Below, in pieces: positions 22,214 to 31,182 of a stretch of DNA of 64,000 bases. The position numbers and the translations under genes are program-made. Source of the stretch: Thioalkalivibrio sp. (GTDB lineage Bacteria > Pseudomonadota > Gammaproteobacteria > Ectothiorhodospirales > Ectothiorhodospiraceae); contig JAABTX010000004.1 of the NCBI GenBank assembly GCA_011389655.1, positions 36,388 through 100,387 on the forward strand. Direction: 5' to 3'. Numbering within the stretch: position 1 is the first letter of the stretch; every line of letters begins with the position of its first letter. Below the pieces are notes generated by a model. It searched no databases and had not been told where the DNA came from. It was given only the letters and a program-made list of their open reading frames with translations.

Positions 22214-23335
22214 ATGCACCCGGAATTTCCGCAATCCCAGATCATCCATCTGAACCACGCGGCGGTCGGACCCTGGCCCCTGCGGACCGCGGAGGCGGTC
22301 ACCGCCTTTGCCCGCGAGAACGCCGTCACCGGTTCCCTGCACTACGGTGCGTGGCTGAAGGTCGAGGCGGCGACCCGCGCGCTTGCCCGCGAGCTGCTCG
22401 GGGCCGCGACCGCCAGTGACGTGGCGTTCGTGAAGAATACCTCGGAGGCGCTGTCCATCGTGGCCTTCGGACTGCCATGGTCATCCGGGCAGAACATCGT
22501 GATACCGCAAGGCGAGTTTCCGTCGAACCGGGTGGTGTGGATCAAGGCGGCGGAGCGTTTCGGACTCGAGGTCCGCGAGGTCGGGTTGCCCTTCGACGAC
22601 CCGGAAACGGCCCTGCTGGCGGCCTGCGATGGTGACACCGCGCTGTTTTCGACCAGTTCGGTGCAGTTCGCCACCGGCCTGCGACTGGACCTCGAGCGAC
22701 TGGGCGCCGCGCTGCGCCGCCGGGGCGTGCTGTTCTGCGTTGACGCGATCCAGCACCTCGGCGCCCTGCCCTTCGACCTGGCGGCCGTTCAGGCGGACTT
22801 CGTGATGGCGGACGCGCACAAGTGGCTGCTCGCGCCCGAGGGTATCGCGCTCCTTCACGTGCGCCCGGAACTGCGCGAGCGGCTGTTGCTGCAGGAATAC
22901 GGCTGGCACATGCTCGCCGATGCGGGCGATTACAGCCACTACGAACTCGCCGAGGCCCCGGATGCGCGCCGCTTCGAACCCGGCAGCCCCAACCTGCTGG
23001 GCGTTCACGCGCTGCACGCCAGCCTGTCCCTGCTGCTCGAGACCGGGATGGATACGGTTGCGGCGGAAATCGAGGCCCGGTGGATGCATCTTCATGAGGG
23101 TCTGCAACGACTGGGATGCAGGACCGTCACACCGGTAGAGCGGGGACGCCATGCGGGCATCCTGACCTTCGCCCCGGCGCGGGGCGATACCGAATCGCTC
23201 TACCGGGCGCTGCAGGAACGTGGCGTGCTGTGCGCGCAAAGGGGGGGCGGCATACGCTTCTCGCCGCATTTCTATCTTTCGACCGAGGTGCTGGACTGCG
23301 CGCTCGCGGCGGTCGCCGAGGGTATGCGGGCCTGA
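22214..23335 (+). CDS. class V PLP-dependent aminotransferase (cysteine desulfurase-like)
   Basis: A 373-aa fold-type I enzyme. It begins IIHLNHAAVGPWP, has NTSEALSIVAFGLPW for phosphate binding, VDAIQHLGALPFDL, and the PLP-lysine segment MADAHKWLLAPEG. The C-terminal small domain includes GGGIRFSPHFY. Overall it resembles isopenicillin-N epimerase and cysteine desulfurase-like proteins, but I see no mobile-loop catalytic Cys typical of IscS or SufS. The true substrate is unknown. The start at 22214 has GGAG 6 nt upstream. It converges with the pilZ end of the fab run and is divergent from the KamA-family gene. Confidence 0.85.
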   Translation: MHPEFPQSQIIHLNHAAVGPWPLRTAEAVTAFARENAVTGSLHYGAWLKVEAATRALARELLGAATASDVAFVKNTSEALSIVAFGLPWSSGQNIVIPQGEFPSNRVVWIKAAERFGLEVREVGLPFDDPETALLAACDGDTALFSTSSVQFATGLRLDLERLGAALRRRGVLFCVDAIQHLGALPFDLAAVQADFVMADAHKWLLAPEGIALLHVRPELRERLLLQEYGWHMLADAGDYSHYELAEAPDARRFEPGSPNLLGVHALHASLSLLLETGMDTVAAEIEARWMHLHEGLQRLGCRTVTPVERGRHAGILTFAPARGDTESLYRALQERGVLCAQRGGGIRFSPHFYLSTEVLDCALAAVAEGMRA

Positions 23336-23369
23336 CGGCCACAGGTACGGCCGGCAGTGGCCCGCGGGG

Positions 23370-23717
23370 TCAGAGCGTGTGCGTGCGTCCCGTGGACTGC
23401 AGCATGCCCCCGAGGTGGTTCTCGATCAGCCGCCGGGTGGACCCCTTGTCGTTGGGGCTGAACTGGACGCCGATGCCCCGGGTGCGGTTACCCTGGGCCC
23501 GGGCCGGGGTCACCCAGACTACCTGACAGGGAACCGGAATCCGTTCGGACTCGTCGAGCAGCGAGAGCAGCACGAAGACCTCGTCGCCGAGGCGGAACGG
23601 CTTGTCGGTGGGAATGAACAGTCCGCCGTTGGTCAGAAAAGGCATATAGGCCGCGAACAGGGCGGACTTCTCCCGGATCGCCAGCGTCAGAATGCGCCCC
23701 CTCGCAGGTGCCGTCAT
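23370..23717 (-). CDS. pilZ: type IV pilus assembly protein PilZ
   Basis: A 115-aa PilZ-domain protein close to P. aeruginosa PilZ: LTLAIREKSALFAAYMPF, NGGLFIPT, LGDEVFVLLSLLDE, QGNRTRGIGVQF and a THTL C-terminus. It lacks the RxxxR c-di-GMP motif, like the founder PilZ, which instead binds FimX or PilB-type partners and is needed for pilus assembly. It lies downstream of holB, its common neighbour, after a 155-bp gap. The start at 23717 is chosen to match the family N-terminus. The track start at 23762 is possible. Confidence 0.9.
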   Translation of the reverse strand: MTAPARGRILTLAIREKSALFAAYMPFLTNGGLFIPTDKPFRLGDEVFVLLSLLDESERIPVPCQVVWVTPARAQGNRTRGIGVQFSPNDKGSTRRLIENHLGGMLQSTGRTHTL

Positions 23718-23872
23718 CGTCTCATCACAACCTCGCCGTGCGGGACCATTCGAAAAGCTCACATGCGTTGCCGGCCGCGGAGGCGATCACACGCTAGCGG
23801 CATGTCCTCGCCGCAACCAGCCTGGCCTTCGATTATCGCCCGTTTTTTCGCTTCAATGCCAGTGCCGCGGAA

Positions 23873-24871
23873 TCAGGATGACATGGGGTGGCGCCAGAAA
23901 CGCAGCACGATGTCCTCGCAGCGCAGGTTCGGATTCAGCGGGGCCTGCAGTTCACGCTGCCACTGCAGCGAGTCCTGATACAGCAGCGCGGTCCCGCGCA
24001 TGCCCAGCCTGGCCGCGAACGGTCGCAGCAGATCGGTTCCGAACAGCCGTCCGAAGGCATCCGCCTCACCCTGCACCAGGTAGTGGTGGGCGGATACCAG
24101 CAGCCGCTGCAGGCGCGGGATCAGGGACGCCAGTTCGCATTCGAGGAAGCGCTGGACCACCGGGAACGGTGACTGGCTGCGCAGCAGCGTGTCCAGTGCG
24201 GCCCGATCCGAGCGCCACGCTGCCTGCGCGGCCTCGTCGTCGAGCAGCGCCCGCGCTTCAAGCGGCCGGTCCAGGCACGCGGCCAGGGCCTCGTCCGCGC
24301 TCAGCGCGTCGTGCTCCAGTGGCCTCAGCCAGCTCTCCACCACCGCGCGTTCCGGCACCGGGACGCTCAGGAGCCGGCAGCGACTGCGAATCGTGGCGGG
24401 AAGCCGTGCAGGCTGCGCCGCGGCAAGCAGGAGCATCGCGCCCCCGGGCGGTTCCTCAAGCGTCTTGAGCAGGGCGTTGGCGGCGTTCAGGTTCATCACC
24501 TCCGCCGGCTCGATGAAGACCATCCGCGCCGGTCCCCCGTGACTGAGTGACAGGAATTCGATCACGGCCCGGATGCTGTCGATCAGGATCTCCTTCCCCG
24601 GCACCTCCGGCGTGACCTGCAGGATCTCGGGATGCGTCCCGCCAAGGAAGCTGCGGCAGCCGTTGCATCGGCCGCAGCCGAAGAGCCCCTCTGCGCCCTC
24701 GGTACAGGCCATGCGCTGCAGGAAGGCCCGGATGAGCACCCCCTTGCCCACACCCTTCGGGCCCGTCACCAGCAGGCCGGGCGGTGTCTGTCCCGAGCCG
24801 ACCAGCCGGACCAGCTCGCCGAGGCGGCCCTGGAGCCAGGGCGGGAACGCCGCCTGGTCCCCGCCGTTCAC
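23873..24871 (-). CDS. holB: DNA polymerase III delta' subunit
   Basis: A 332-aa clamp-loader subunit. It has the Walker A-like GPKGVGKGVLI, a Cys zinc module GCGRCNGCRSF, the AAA+ sensor region ANALLKTLEEPPGGAMLLL and IRSRCRLL, and the delta' C-terminal collar domain. It works with delta, tau and gamma to load the beta clamp. Its start overlaps the tmk stop by ATGA, so it is translationally coupled. It belongs to the leftward fab-pab-mltG-tmk-holB run. Confidence 0.95.
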   Translation of the reverse strand: MNGGDQAAFPPWLQGRLGELVRLVGSGQTPPGLLVTGPKGVGKGVLIRAFLQRMACTEGAEGLFGCGRCNGCRSFLGGTHPEILQVTPEVPGKEILIDSIRAVIEFLSLSHGGPARMVFIEPAEVMNLNAANALLKTLEEPPGGAMLLLAAAQPARLPATIRSRCRLLSVPVPERAVVESWLRPLEHDALSADEALAACLDRPLEARALLDDEAAQAAWRSDRAALDTLLRSQSPFPVVQRFLECELASLIPRLQRLLVSAHHYLVQGEADAFGRLFGTDLLRPFAARLGMRGTALLYQDSLQWQRELQAPLNPNLRCEDIVLRFWRHPMSS

Positions 24872-25533
24872 CTGTCGTCTCCCGGAACCGGGCCATGATT
24901 GGCCGCGGCGAGCCAGTCGGACCAGGCGGCATCGACCGCCGCTGCAACGCTGTCAACGTCCAGGGCGCCGTCGATCACGCGGTAGCGCCGCGGCCGGAGG
25001 CGTGCCCGTTCCAGGTAGGCCGCCCGCGCGCGCTCGAAGAAGGCGAGGTCCTCGTTCTCCATGCGGTCGCGTTTGCCCCGGCTGAGGGCCCGCTCGAGCC
25101 CCAGTCGGGGCGGGACATCGAACAGCAGCACGAGGTCCGGCCGCAGATCGCCCTGAAGCCAGTCCTCGAGCGCCGCGACCCTGTCCATACCGAGTCCGCG
25201 CCCGGCGCCCTGGTAGGCGAAGCTGGCGTCGGTGAACCGGTCGCAGAAGACCCACGCGCCGCGCGCGAGCGCGGGCTCGATGCAACGGCGCAGGTGTTCC
25301 GCACGCGCGGCGAAGATCAGCAGCAGTTCGGTCTCGGCGGCCATGGTTCCGATCGAGGGATCGAGCAGCAGATCGCGCAGCCTCTCGCCCAGCGCGGTTC
25401 CGCCCGGCTCCCGCGTGACCACCACCTCCGGGCCGTTGCCCGCGAAACGGCGCAGCAGGCGCTCGAGCTGGGTCGACTTGCCGGCACCCTCGATCCCCTC
25501 GAAGGTAATGAACCGTCCCCGGACACCGGCCAC
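24868..25533 (-). CDS. tmk: thymidylate kinase
   Basis: A 221-aa kinase that phosphorylates dTMP to dTDP. The P-loop is FEGIEGAGKSTQ, followed by the DR(E/T)PGG-type loop TREPGGTALGERLR, the DRF motif CDRFTDASFAYQG and a lid region with LSRGKRDRMENEDLAFFER. The track ORF extends far upstream through mltG in another frame. I set the start at GTG 25533, 2 bp after the mltG stop, with GGAAGG 8 nt upstream. Confidence 0.95.
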   Translation of the reverse strand: MAGVRGRFITFEGIEGAGKSTQLERLLRRFAGNGPEVVVTREPGGTALGERLRDLLLDPSIGTMAAETELLLIFAARAEHLRRCIEPALARGAWVFCDRFTDASFAYQGAGRGLGMDRVAALEDWLQGDLRPDLVLLFDVPPRLGLERALSRGKRDRMENEDLAFFERARAAYLERARLRPRRYRVIDGALDVDSVAAAVDAAWSDWLAAANHGPVPGDDR

Positions 25534-25535
25534 CG

Positions 25536-26558
25536 TCAGCGCCTTCCGTAGCGGCTGGCGTCGCCGTCCAGCTGGTACTTGATCACCGCGGCCCGATGTT
25601 CGCTGTAGCTTCGGGAAAACGCGTGGGTGCCGTCCTTGCGCGACACGAAGAACAGCGCGTCGGTCTCGGCCGGATTGGCCGCCGCATTGATCGCGGCCTG
25701 TCCCGGCAGCGCGATCGGCGTGGGCGGAAGGCCATCGCGCGTGTAGGTGTTGTAGGGATGGTCCCGCTGCAGTTCCGCTCGCGTCAGCCGCGTGACGTCC
25801 GGGCCAACCGGGTACAGCAGCGTCGGGTCGGTCTGCAGCCGCATCCCGCGCCGCAGACGATTCACGAACACGCCGGCCACCATGGCGCGCTCCTCGGACT
25901 GGCCGGTCTCCTTCTCCACGATCGAGGCCAGGATGAGGAGTTCGTAGGGGGAATCCAGCGGATGTTCCTCGGCCCTGTTGTTCCAGGCGCGCTCCAGTGT
26001 TCGTTCCATTGCCGCGTGTGCCATGCGGATGATCCGCTCGGCCGGCGTGTCCCGCCCGAAGACATAGGTGTCCGGCAGAAACCAGCCCTCCGGGTGCATG
26101 TCCGGACGCCCCAGCATCGTCATCACCGCCTCCGGCTCGAACGGCTCCGGCATCGCCCGCAGGGCATCGTGCGCCTGCACCGCGTCGAGAAACTGTTGCG
26201 CGGTCCAGCCCTCCGGAATGGTCAGCTGATGACTGATCACCGCGCCCCGGGCCATTCGGTCCAGGAGTTCCGCCGGTGCAATGTCCGCGGGTACACGGTA
26301 TTCGCCCGCCTGCAGCCGCCCGGAGATGCCGTGGTACCTGGCGTGCGCCTCTGCCAGCCATGCGTGGTGGATCCAGCCGCGGTCCTCCATCTCACTGATG
26401 ATCTGGCGGAACCCCTGCCCGGACCGAACCACGAAGACCTGGTCCTCTTCCAGCGCCAGCGGTTGCAGCAGCTCCTTCTGGTACAGGCTGGCCAGATGGG
26501 TCCCGACCAGGGCGGCCGCGATCACCAGGAGCAGGATGGAAAGACTAATCCAGCGCAT
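25536..26558 (-). CDS. mltG: endolytic murein transglycosylase
   Basis: A 340-aa YceG-family protein. An N-terminal membrane anchor (ISLSILLLVIAAALVGTHLA) is followed by a LysM-like segment and the catalytic domain with LILASIVEKETGQSEER, where the Glu is catalytic, then NRLRRGMRLQTDPTLLYP and YNTYTRDGLPPTPIALPG. It cleaves nascent glycan strands and acts as a terminase for peptidoglycan polymerisation. The start at 26558 has GGAG 9 nt upstream and overlaps the end of pabC by 14 nt. An upstream ATG at 26579 lacks a ribosome-binding site. Confidence 0.95.
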   Translation of the reverse strand: MRWISLSILLLVIAAALVGTHLASLYQKELLQPLALEEDQVFVVRSGQGFRQIISEMEDRGWIHHAWLAEAHARYHGISGRLQAGEYRVPADIAPAELLDRMARGAVISHQLTIPEGWTAQQFLDAVQAHDALRAMPEPFEPEAVMTMLGRPDMHPEGWFLPDTYVFGRDTPAERIIRMAHAAMERTLERAWNNRAEEHPLDSPYELLILASIVEKETGQSEERAMVAGVFVNRLRRGMRLQTDPTLLYPVGPDVTRLTRAELQRDHPYNTYTRDGLPPTPIALPGQAAINAAANPAETDALFFVSRKDGTHAFSRSYSEHRAAVIKYQLDGDASRYGRR

Positions 26559-27366
26559 GCATTCGTTCTCCGATCTCATGGATGCGATCGAGCAGGCCCT
26601 TGCCGTGCCGGCTCGCGCCCTTCGGCGATTCCTGTCCCAGGAGCACCGCGCGGCGCACCCCGAGCCGCGCGCTGGTGAGGAAGATCGCGTCTGCGCGGCG
26701 CACCCGCGCCAGGGTGAGACTGGTCTCGCGCACGGTGAGCCCGAAGGCCGCGCCGTGGTCGAGCAGCCAGTCGCGGCGCGTCCCGGCGACCCCGTGCGTG
26801 CTCAGTGGCGGGGTCAGCAACACGCCCTGCTCGACGATGAACACGTTGCTCTGCGTCGCACAGCGTACCCTCCCTCCGGCATCCAGCATCAGCCCCTCGT
26901 CCCAGTCCTCGCCCCACTCCTGGCGTGCCAGCACGTTCTCGAGCCGGTTCAGGTGCTTGCAGCCCGGGGCCGGACTGCGTGTGGCGCGGGTCGCGCACAC
27001 GCCCAGGCGCAATATGTCCGAGGCGTCTGCAATATCCAGCGACGCCCCGCCCATCACGATGCGCGTGGGCCGCGGGCGCGACGGCGCCGCGTACCCGCGT
27101 GGACCCGGTCCGCGAGTGACGATCAGCTTGGCCATCGACGGGACGTCGATGGACACCTGGAGCAGTTCGTCGAGGCAGGCCTGTTCCGGCGGCCGCGGGA
27201 TGCCGAGCCGCTCCAGCCCACGGCACAACCGGCCCCAGTGCCGCCCCCACAACACCGGACGGTGGGCCTGCATTCGCACGGTCTCGAACACGCCGTCTCC
27301 GAACTGCAGGCCGCGGTCGCTCGCCGCGACCGCCGCCCCCGGCTCGCCGTTGACCAGGATGGTCAT
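26545..27366 (-). CDS. pabC: aminodeoxychorismate lyase
   Basis: A 273-aa class IV PLP enzyme. It has DRGLQFGDGVFETVR at the N-terminus, the region GCKHLNRLENVLARQEW with the PLP lysine, and the substrate region DEGLMLDAGGRVRCATQSNVFIV. It converts aminodeoxychorismate to p-aminobenzoate for folate. Its ATG overlaps the pabB stop by ATGA. The branched-chain or D-amino acid aminotransferase alternatives are disfavoured by this neighbour and by the length. Confidence 0.94.
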   Translation of the reverse strand: MTILVNGEPGAAVAASDRGLQFGDGVFETVRMQAHRPVLWGRHWGRLCRGLERLGIPRPPEQACLDELLQVSIDVPSMAKLIVTRGPGPRGYAAPSRPRPTRIVMGGASLDIADASDILRLGVCATRATRSPAPGCKHLNRLENVLARQEWGEDWDEGLMLDAGGRVRCATQSNVFIVEQGVLLTPPLSTHGVAGTRRDWLLDHGAAFGLTVRETSLTLARVRRADAIFLTSARLGVRRAVLLGQESPKGASRHGKGLLDRIHEIGERMHALD

Positions 27367-28676
27367 GAGCGCAGCGCATCCAGCAGCCCGTGGGCCTTGT
27401 GACGGGTCTCGCGCAGCTCGGCCCCCGGGTCGGAATCCGCGACAATCCCCGCGCCGGTGCGAAAGCGGATCTCCGCGCCGCGGATGACCAGCGTGCGAAT
27501 CAGGATGTTCGTGTCCATCATCCCGTGTCGACTGATATAGCCGCAGGAACCGGTGTAGGCGCCCCGCGGCGCGCCCCGTTCCAGCTCCTGGATGATCTGC
27601 ATGCTGCGGATCTTCGGGCAACCGGTAATCGTCCCCCCGGGAAAGGTGGCGCGGATCAGGTCTCCGGGCGTTGTTCCCGGGCGCAGCCGGGCCTGAACGG
27701 AGGAAACGATGTGGTGCACGCGCCGATAGCTCTCGATGGTCATGAAATCCGCGACGCGCACCGTTCCGGTCCGGGCGACGCGACCGAGATCGTTCCGTTC
27801 GAGGTCGACCAGCATCACGTGTTCGGCCTTCTCCTTGGCGTTGATCTTCAGTTCGTTCCAGAGGGCCTGATCCCTCACGCTGTCCGGATCCCTTCGACGG
27901 GTGCCTGCGATTGGCCGTGTCTCCGCGAGGCCGTTACGCACGCTGACCAGCCGCTCGGGGGACGAACTGACCACTTCCCCACCGGGCAGCCGAAGCCAGG
28001 CGGCAAAAGGCGCCGGGTTGGCCTGCCGCAGGCGCCGGTACAGGTCCGCGGAATCCACCGGCCCCGGGGCCCGCACCCGCCATTCGCGCGAGAGGTTGGC
28101 CTGGAAGCAGTCGCCGTCCCGGATGTAGCCCAGTGCGCGACGGACCGCCCGCAGGTAGTCGTCCGCCGGTTCCTCCTCGACACGGAGTGCGGGCCAGGTC
28201 TCCGGATGCCAGGGGCCGGTATCCTGGAGATCGCGACAGACCTGTTCCCAACGTCCCGGGTCGCCCGACTCATCGACGAAATAGGTCCGCGCCTGTCGGT
28301 GATCGATCACCAGCGCGGCAGGGAATTCCGTGGCCAGGGCCCGTGGCAGCCAGGGGTCCGATTGACATGTGCCGAGTGCGGGCTCGAGGTTCCACGCGAG
28401 TTCGTACCCCAGGTAGATGAACCATCCCCCCAGAAACGGCAGGTCCGTATGTTCCGGGGCGGCCGGTGGCGCGCCGAAGGCGCCAACACTCTGCAACTGC
28501 GCGATCACCGCACCGCCGTTGCCCACGATGGTGCGCCCGGGAAAGGCGAAAAGGATCGAGAAGCGAGCCGGACCCTGCCCGATCAGGGCCGACTCGAGCA
28601 GGTGCGGGTAGCGCTCCGGAAAGGTCCGGGCCAGCGCAAAGAGATCCGCGCCGGTCGCGATCGGCCGGACGGACAC
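27363..28676 (-). CDS. pabB: aminodeoxychorismate synthase component I
   Basis: A 437-aa chorismate-binding enzyme. The C-terminal catalytic domain has GDCFQANLSREW, ETRPIAGTRRR, LVDLERNDLGRVA and FPGGTITGCPK. It makes aminodeoxychorismate from chorismate with glutamine amidotransferase PabA, which is not here. Notable: the motif is PIAGT rather than the PIKGT of E. coli PabB, so the nucleophilic Lys is replaced by Ala, as in anthranilate synthase. The pabC coupling supports PabB. The start is GTG at 28676, 8 nt after the fabF stop. Presence between fabF and pabC is not part of the usual cluster. Confidence 0.88.
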   Translation of the reverse strand: MSVRPIATGADLFALARTFPERYPHLLESALIGQGPARFSILFAFPGRTIVGNGGAVIAQLQSVGAFGAPPAAPEHTDLPFLGGWFIYLGYELAWNLEPALGTCQSDPWLPRALATEFPAALVIDHRQARTYFVDESGDPGRWEQVCRDLQDTGPWHPETWPALRVEEEPADDYLRAVRRALGYIRDGDCFQANLSREWRVRAPGPVDSADLYRRLRQANPAPFAAWLRLPGGEVVSSSPERLVSVRNGLAETRPIAGTRRRDPDSVRDQALWNELKINAKEKAEHVMLVDLERNDLGRVARTGTVRVADFMTIESYRRVHHIVSSVQARLRPGTTPGDLIRATFPGGTITGCPKIRSMQIIQELERGAPRGAYTGSCGYISRHGMMDTNILIRTLVIRGAEIRFRTGAGIVADSDPGAELRETRHKAHGLLDALRS

Positions 28677-28684
28677 GGCGCCTG

Positions 28685-29923
28685 CTACAGCGTGCGGAAC
28701 AGCAGCGTGCCGTTGGTGCCACCGAAGCCGAACGAATTGGACAGTGCCACCCGGGTGTTCATGTCGCGGGCCTCGTTCGCCACGTAGTCCAGATCGCAGC
28801 CCTCCCCCGGGTTGTCCAGGTTGATGGTCGGCGGCGACACGCCGTAGTACAGGGCCAGCACCGAGAAGACGCCTTCGATCCCGCCGGCCGCCCCGAGCAG
28901 ATGGCCGGTCATCGACTTGGTGGAGTTCACCAGCACCCGCGAGGCATGGTCCCCCAGAGCGCGCTTCAGGGCCATCGTCTCGGCCAGGTCACCCGCCGGA
29001 GTCGATGTCCCGTGGGCATTGATGTATCCCACCTCGGTCACGTCGACCCCGGCGTCCTTCAGCGCGCGGAGCATGCAGTTCGCGGCCCCCTCCCCGCCCT
29101 GGGATGGCTGGGTCATATGGAAGGCATCGGAGTTCCAGGCGAAGCCCCCGAGCTCGCAATAGATCCGGGCGCCGCGCTTCTTCGCGTGCTCGTATTCCTC
29201 CAGCATCAGCACGCCCGCGCCGTCGCTGAGCACAAAGCCGTCGCGATCGCGGTCCCAGGGCCGCGATGCCCGCGCGGGATCGTCGTTGCGGGTCGACAGG
29301 GCTCGGGCTGCGGCGAAGCCGCCGATGCCGAGCGGCGTCGTCGCCATCTCCGCGCCACCGGCCAGCATGGCGTCGACGTCGCCGTAGGCGATCATCCTTG
29401 CCGCGTCGCCGATGTTGTGGGTGCCGGTGGCGCAGGCCGAGACGATGGAAATATTCGGACCCTTCAGGCCCTTCATGATCGAAAGATTGCCCGCGACCAT
29501 GTTGATGATCGCGCTGGGCACGAAGAATGGGGAGATCCTGCGCGGCCCGCCCTTCAGATAGGCTGCATAGGAACGCTCGATGTAGGGCAGACCGCCGATC
29601 CCCGAGCCGATGGCGACGCCGATCCGGTCGGCGTTTTCCTCGCTGACCTCGAAGCCGGAGTCCTCCAGCGCCTGCAGACCCGCGGCGAGCCCATAGACGA
29701 CGAAGGTGTCCATCTTCTTCTGCTCCTTCACCGGGACGTAGGCGTCCGCGTCGAAGTCGCGCACCGCACCGGAGATGCGCACCGGCATCGCCGAGGCGTC
29801 GAAGACGTCGATGGGCGTAATGCCGCTCCTGCCCGCGACAATGTTCTCCCAGGCCGACTCCACCGTCGAACCGACCGGGGAAACGATGCCGAGACCCGTA
29901 ATCACCACACGACGCTTAGACAC
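28685..29923 (-). CDS. fabF: beta-ketoacyl-ACP synthase II
   Basis: A 412-aa condensing enzyme for fatty-acid elongation. The catalytic Cys is in SACATGTH, the two His are in INAHGTST and [12 protein letters not shown], and the C-terminus has [12 protein letters not shown]. The track ORF starts at 29968, but GTG 29923, with GGGAGAG upstream, begins with the family N-terminus [11 protein letters not shown]. It lies downstream of acpP, the standard order, and is followed closely by pabB. Confidence 0.97.
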   Translation of the reverse strand: MSKRRVVITGLGIVSPVGSTVESAWENIVAGRSGITPIDVFDASAMPVRISGAVRDFDADAYVPVKEQKKMDTFVVYGLAAGLQALEDSGFEVSEENADRIGVAIGSGIGGLPYIERSYAAYLKGGPRRISPFFVPSAIINMVAGNLSIMKGLKGPNISIVSACATGTHNIGDAARMIAYGDVDAMLAGGAEMATTPLGIGGFAAARALSTRNDDPARASRPWDRDRDGFVLSDGAGVLMLEEYEHAKKRGARIYCELGGFAWNSDAFHMTQPSQGGEGAANCMLRALKDAGVDVTEVGYINAHGTSTPAGDLAETMALKRALGDHASRVLVNSTKSMTGHLLGAAGGIEGVFSVLALYYGVSPPTINLDNPGEGCDLDYVANEARDMNTRVALSNSFGFGGTNGTLLFRTL

Positions 29924-30028
29924 TGACTCTCTCCCTACAGGGCGGAACAACAACGCGAGGGGCCGCACTCGACGTGGCGCGAGCGGCCCCTGGCTTCAGT
30001 GCACTGGGACGGCCGAAGCCGATACGGC

Positions 30029-30268
30029 CTAGTCCTTCAGGTTGGCCTGGATGTAGTCGATCGCCTGCTGCACCGTGGTGATCTTCTCGGCCTGTTCGTC
30101 CGGAATTTCCGTCTCGAATTCTTCTTCGAGGGCCATGACCAACTCCACGGTATCCAGTGAGTCCGCGCCGAGATCCTCGACGAATGACGCGGTATTGGTG
30201 ACGTCCTCTTCCTTTGCGCCCAGCTGCTCGACAACGATCTTCTTGACGCGTTCTTCAATGCTGCTCAT
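30029..30268 (-). CDS. acpP: acyl carrier protein
   Basis: A 79-aa acidic protein. The phosphopantetheine site is Ser37 in [26 protein letters not shown] at the start and [10 protein letters not shown] near the end are nearly invariant in AcpP. The start at 30268 is chosen over the track's 30301 by family length and a preceding AGGGGA. It lies between fabG and fabF in the fatty-acid cluster. Confidence 0.98.
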   Translation of the reverse strand: MSSIEERVKKIVVEQLGAKEEDVTNTASFVEDLGADSLDTVELVMALEEEFETEIPDEQAEKITTVQQAIDYIQANLKD

Positions 30269-30401
30269 GTACGGCATCCCCTCTGGATGTGTGGCGATCA
30301 ATTTTCGAGCGCCATTCTAGTGAAAAGCCCCGGTTCGATCCAGCATAGGAGCCGCACCGTTCCGGGTTGGCCGGGGCTTCGTGCCTCCCCTTGAAGGTTC
30401 A

Positions 30402-31142
30402 TCAATGCATGAACATTCCGCCATTGACGTGCAGTGTCTCCCCGGTGATGTAGCCACCGTCGACTGACGCGAGAAAGGAGACCGTGGCGGCAACCTCTTC
30501 CGACTGCCCGAGGCGGCCGAGCGGAATTCCCTCCAGGAGCTTCGCGCGCGTCTCGTCCGGGAGCTCGCGCGTCATGTCGGTATCGATGAAGCCCGGCGCA
30601 ACGGTGTTCACGGTGATGTTGCGGCTACCCACCTCGCGGGCGAGCGACCGGGCAAATCCGGCCAGGCCCGCCTTCGCGGCGGCGTAATTCGTCTGACCCG
30701 GATTGCCGGTGGAGCCAACCACCGAGCCGATCAGGATGATGCGCCCGCGCCGCGCCTTCATCATGCCCTTGAGCATCTTCTGGGTCAGCCGGGCCGCGGC
30801 GGTGAGGTTGGTCTCGATGATGCTGTCCCACTCCTCGTTCTTCATGCGCAGCAGGAGGTTGTCCCGGGTGATGCCCGCGTTGTTCACCAGCACCTCGACC
30901 GCACCCTCGCGCTCCTGGATCTCGCTGAGCGCGGCCTCGATCGAAACGGCGTCGGTGATGTTCATCACGGCACCGCGGCCGGCGCCGACCTCCGACAACG
31001 CCGACGAGATGGCCTCCGCTCCGCGCGGGGTGGTGGCGGTGCCCACCACCCGCCAGCCATCCGAGGCCAGGCGTCGTGCGATGGCGGCTCCGATCCCGCG
31101 GCTGGCACCGGTCACCAATGCTGCGCCTCTCGTGTCGGACAT
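30402..31142 (-). CDS. fabG: 3-oxoacyl-ACP reductase
   Basis: A 246-aa short-chain dehydrogenase. The NADPH-binding loop is TGASRGIG, NNAG is present, and the catalytic Ser-Tyr-Lys is in GSVVGSTGNPGQTNYAAAKAG. The C-terminal TGETLHVNGGMFMH is typical of FabG. It reduces beta-ketoacyl-ACP in each elongation round. A gap of 133 bp to acpP may hold an internal promoter. Confidence 0.97.
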   Translation of the reverse strand: MSDTRGAALVTGASRGIGAAIARRLASDGWRVVGTATTPRGAEAISSALSEVGAGRGAVMNITDAVSIEAALSEIQEREGAVEVLVNNAGITRDNLLLRMKNEEWDSIIETNLTAAARLTQKMLKGMMKARRGRIILIGSVVGSTGNPGQTNYAAAKAGLAGFARSLAREVGSRNITVNTVAPGFIDTDMTRELPDETRAKLLEGIPLGRLGQSEEVAATVSFLASVDGGYITGETLHVNGGMFMH

Positions 31143-31182
31143 CGATCTTTCCCCTGTCGGTTCCCGGGTTGGACGGAGGCGT

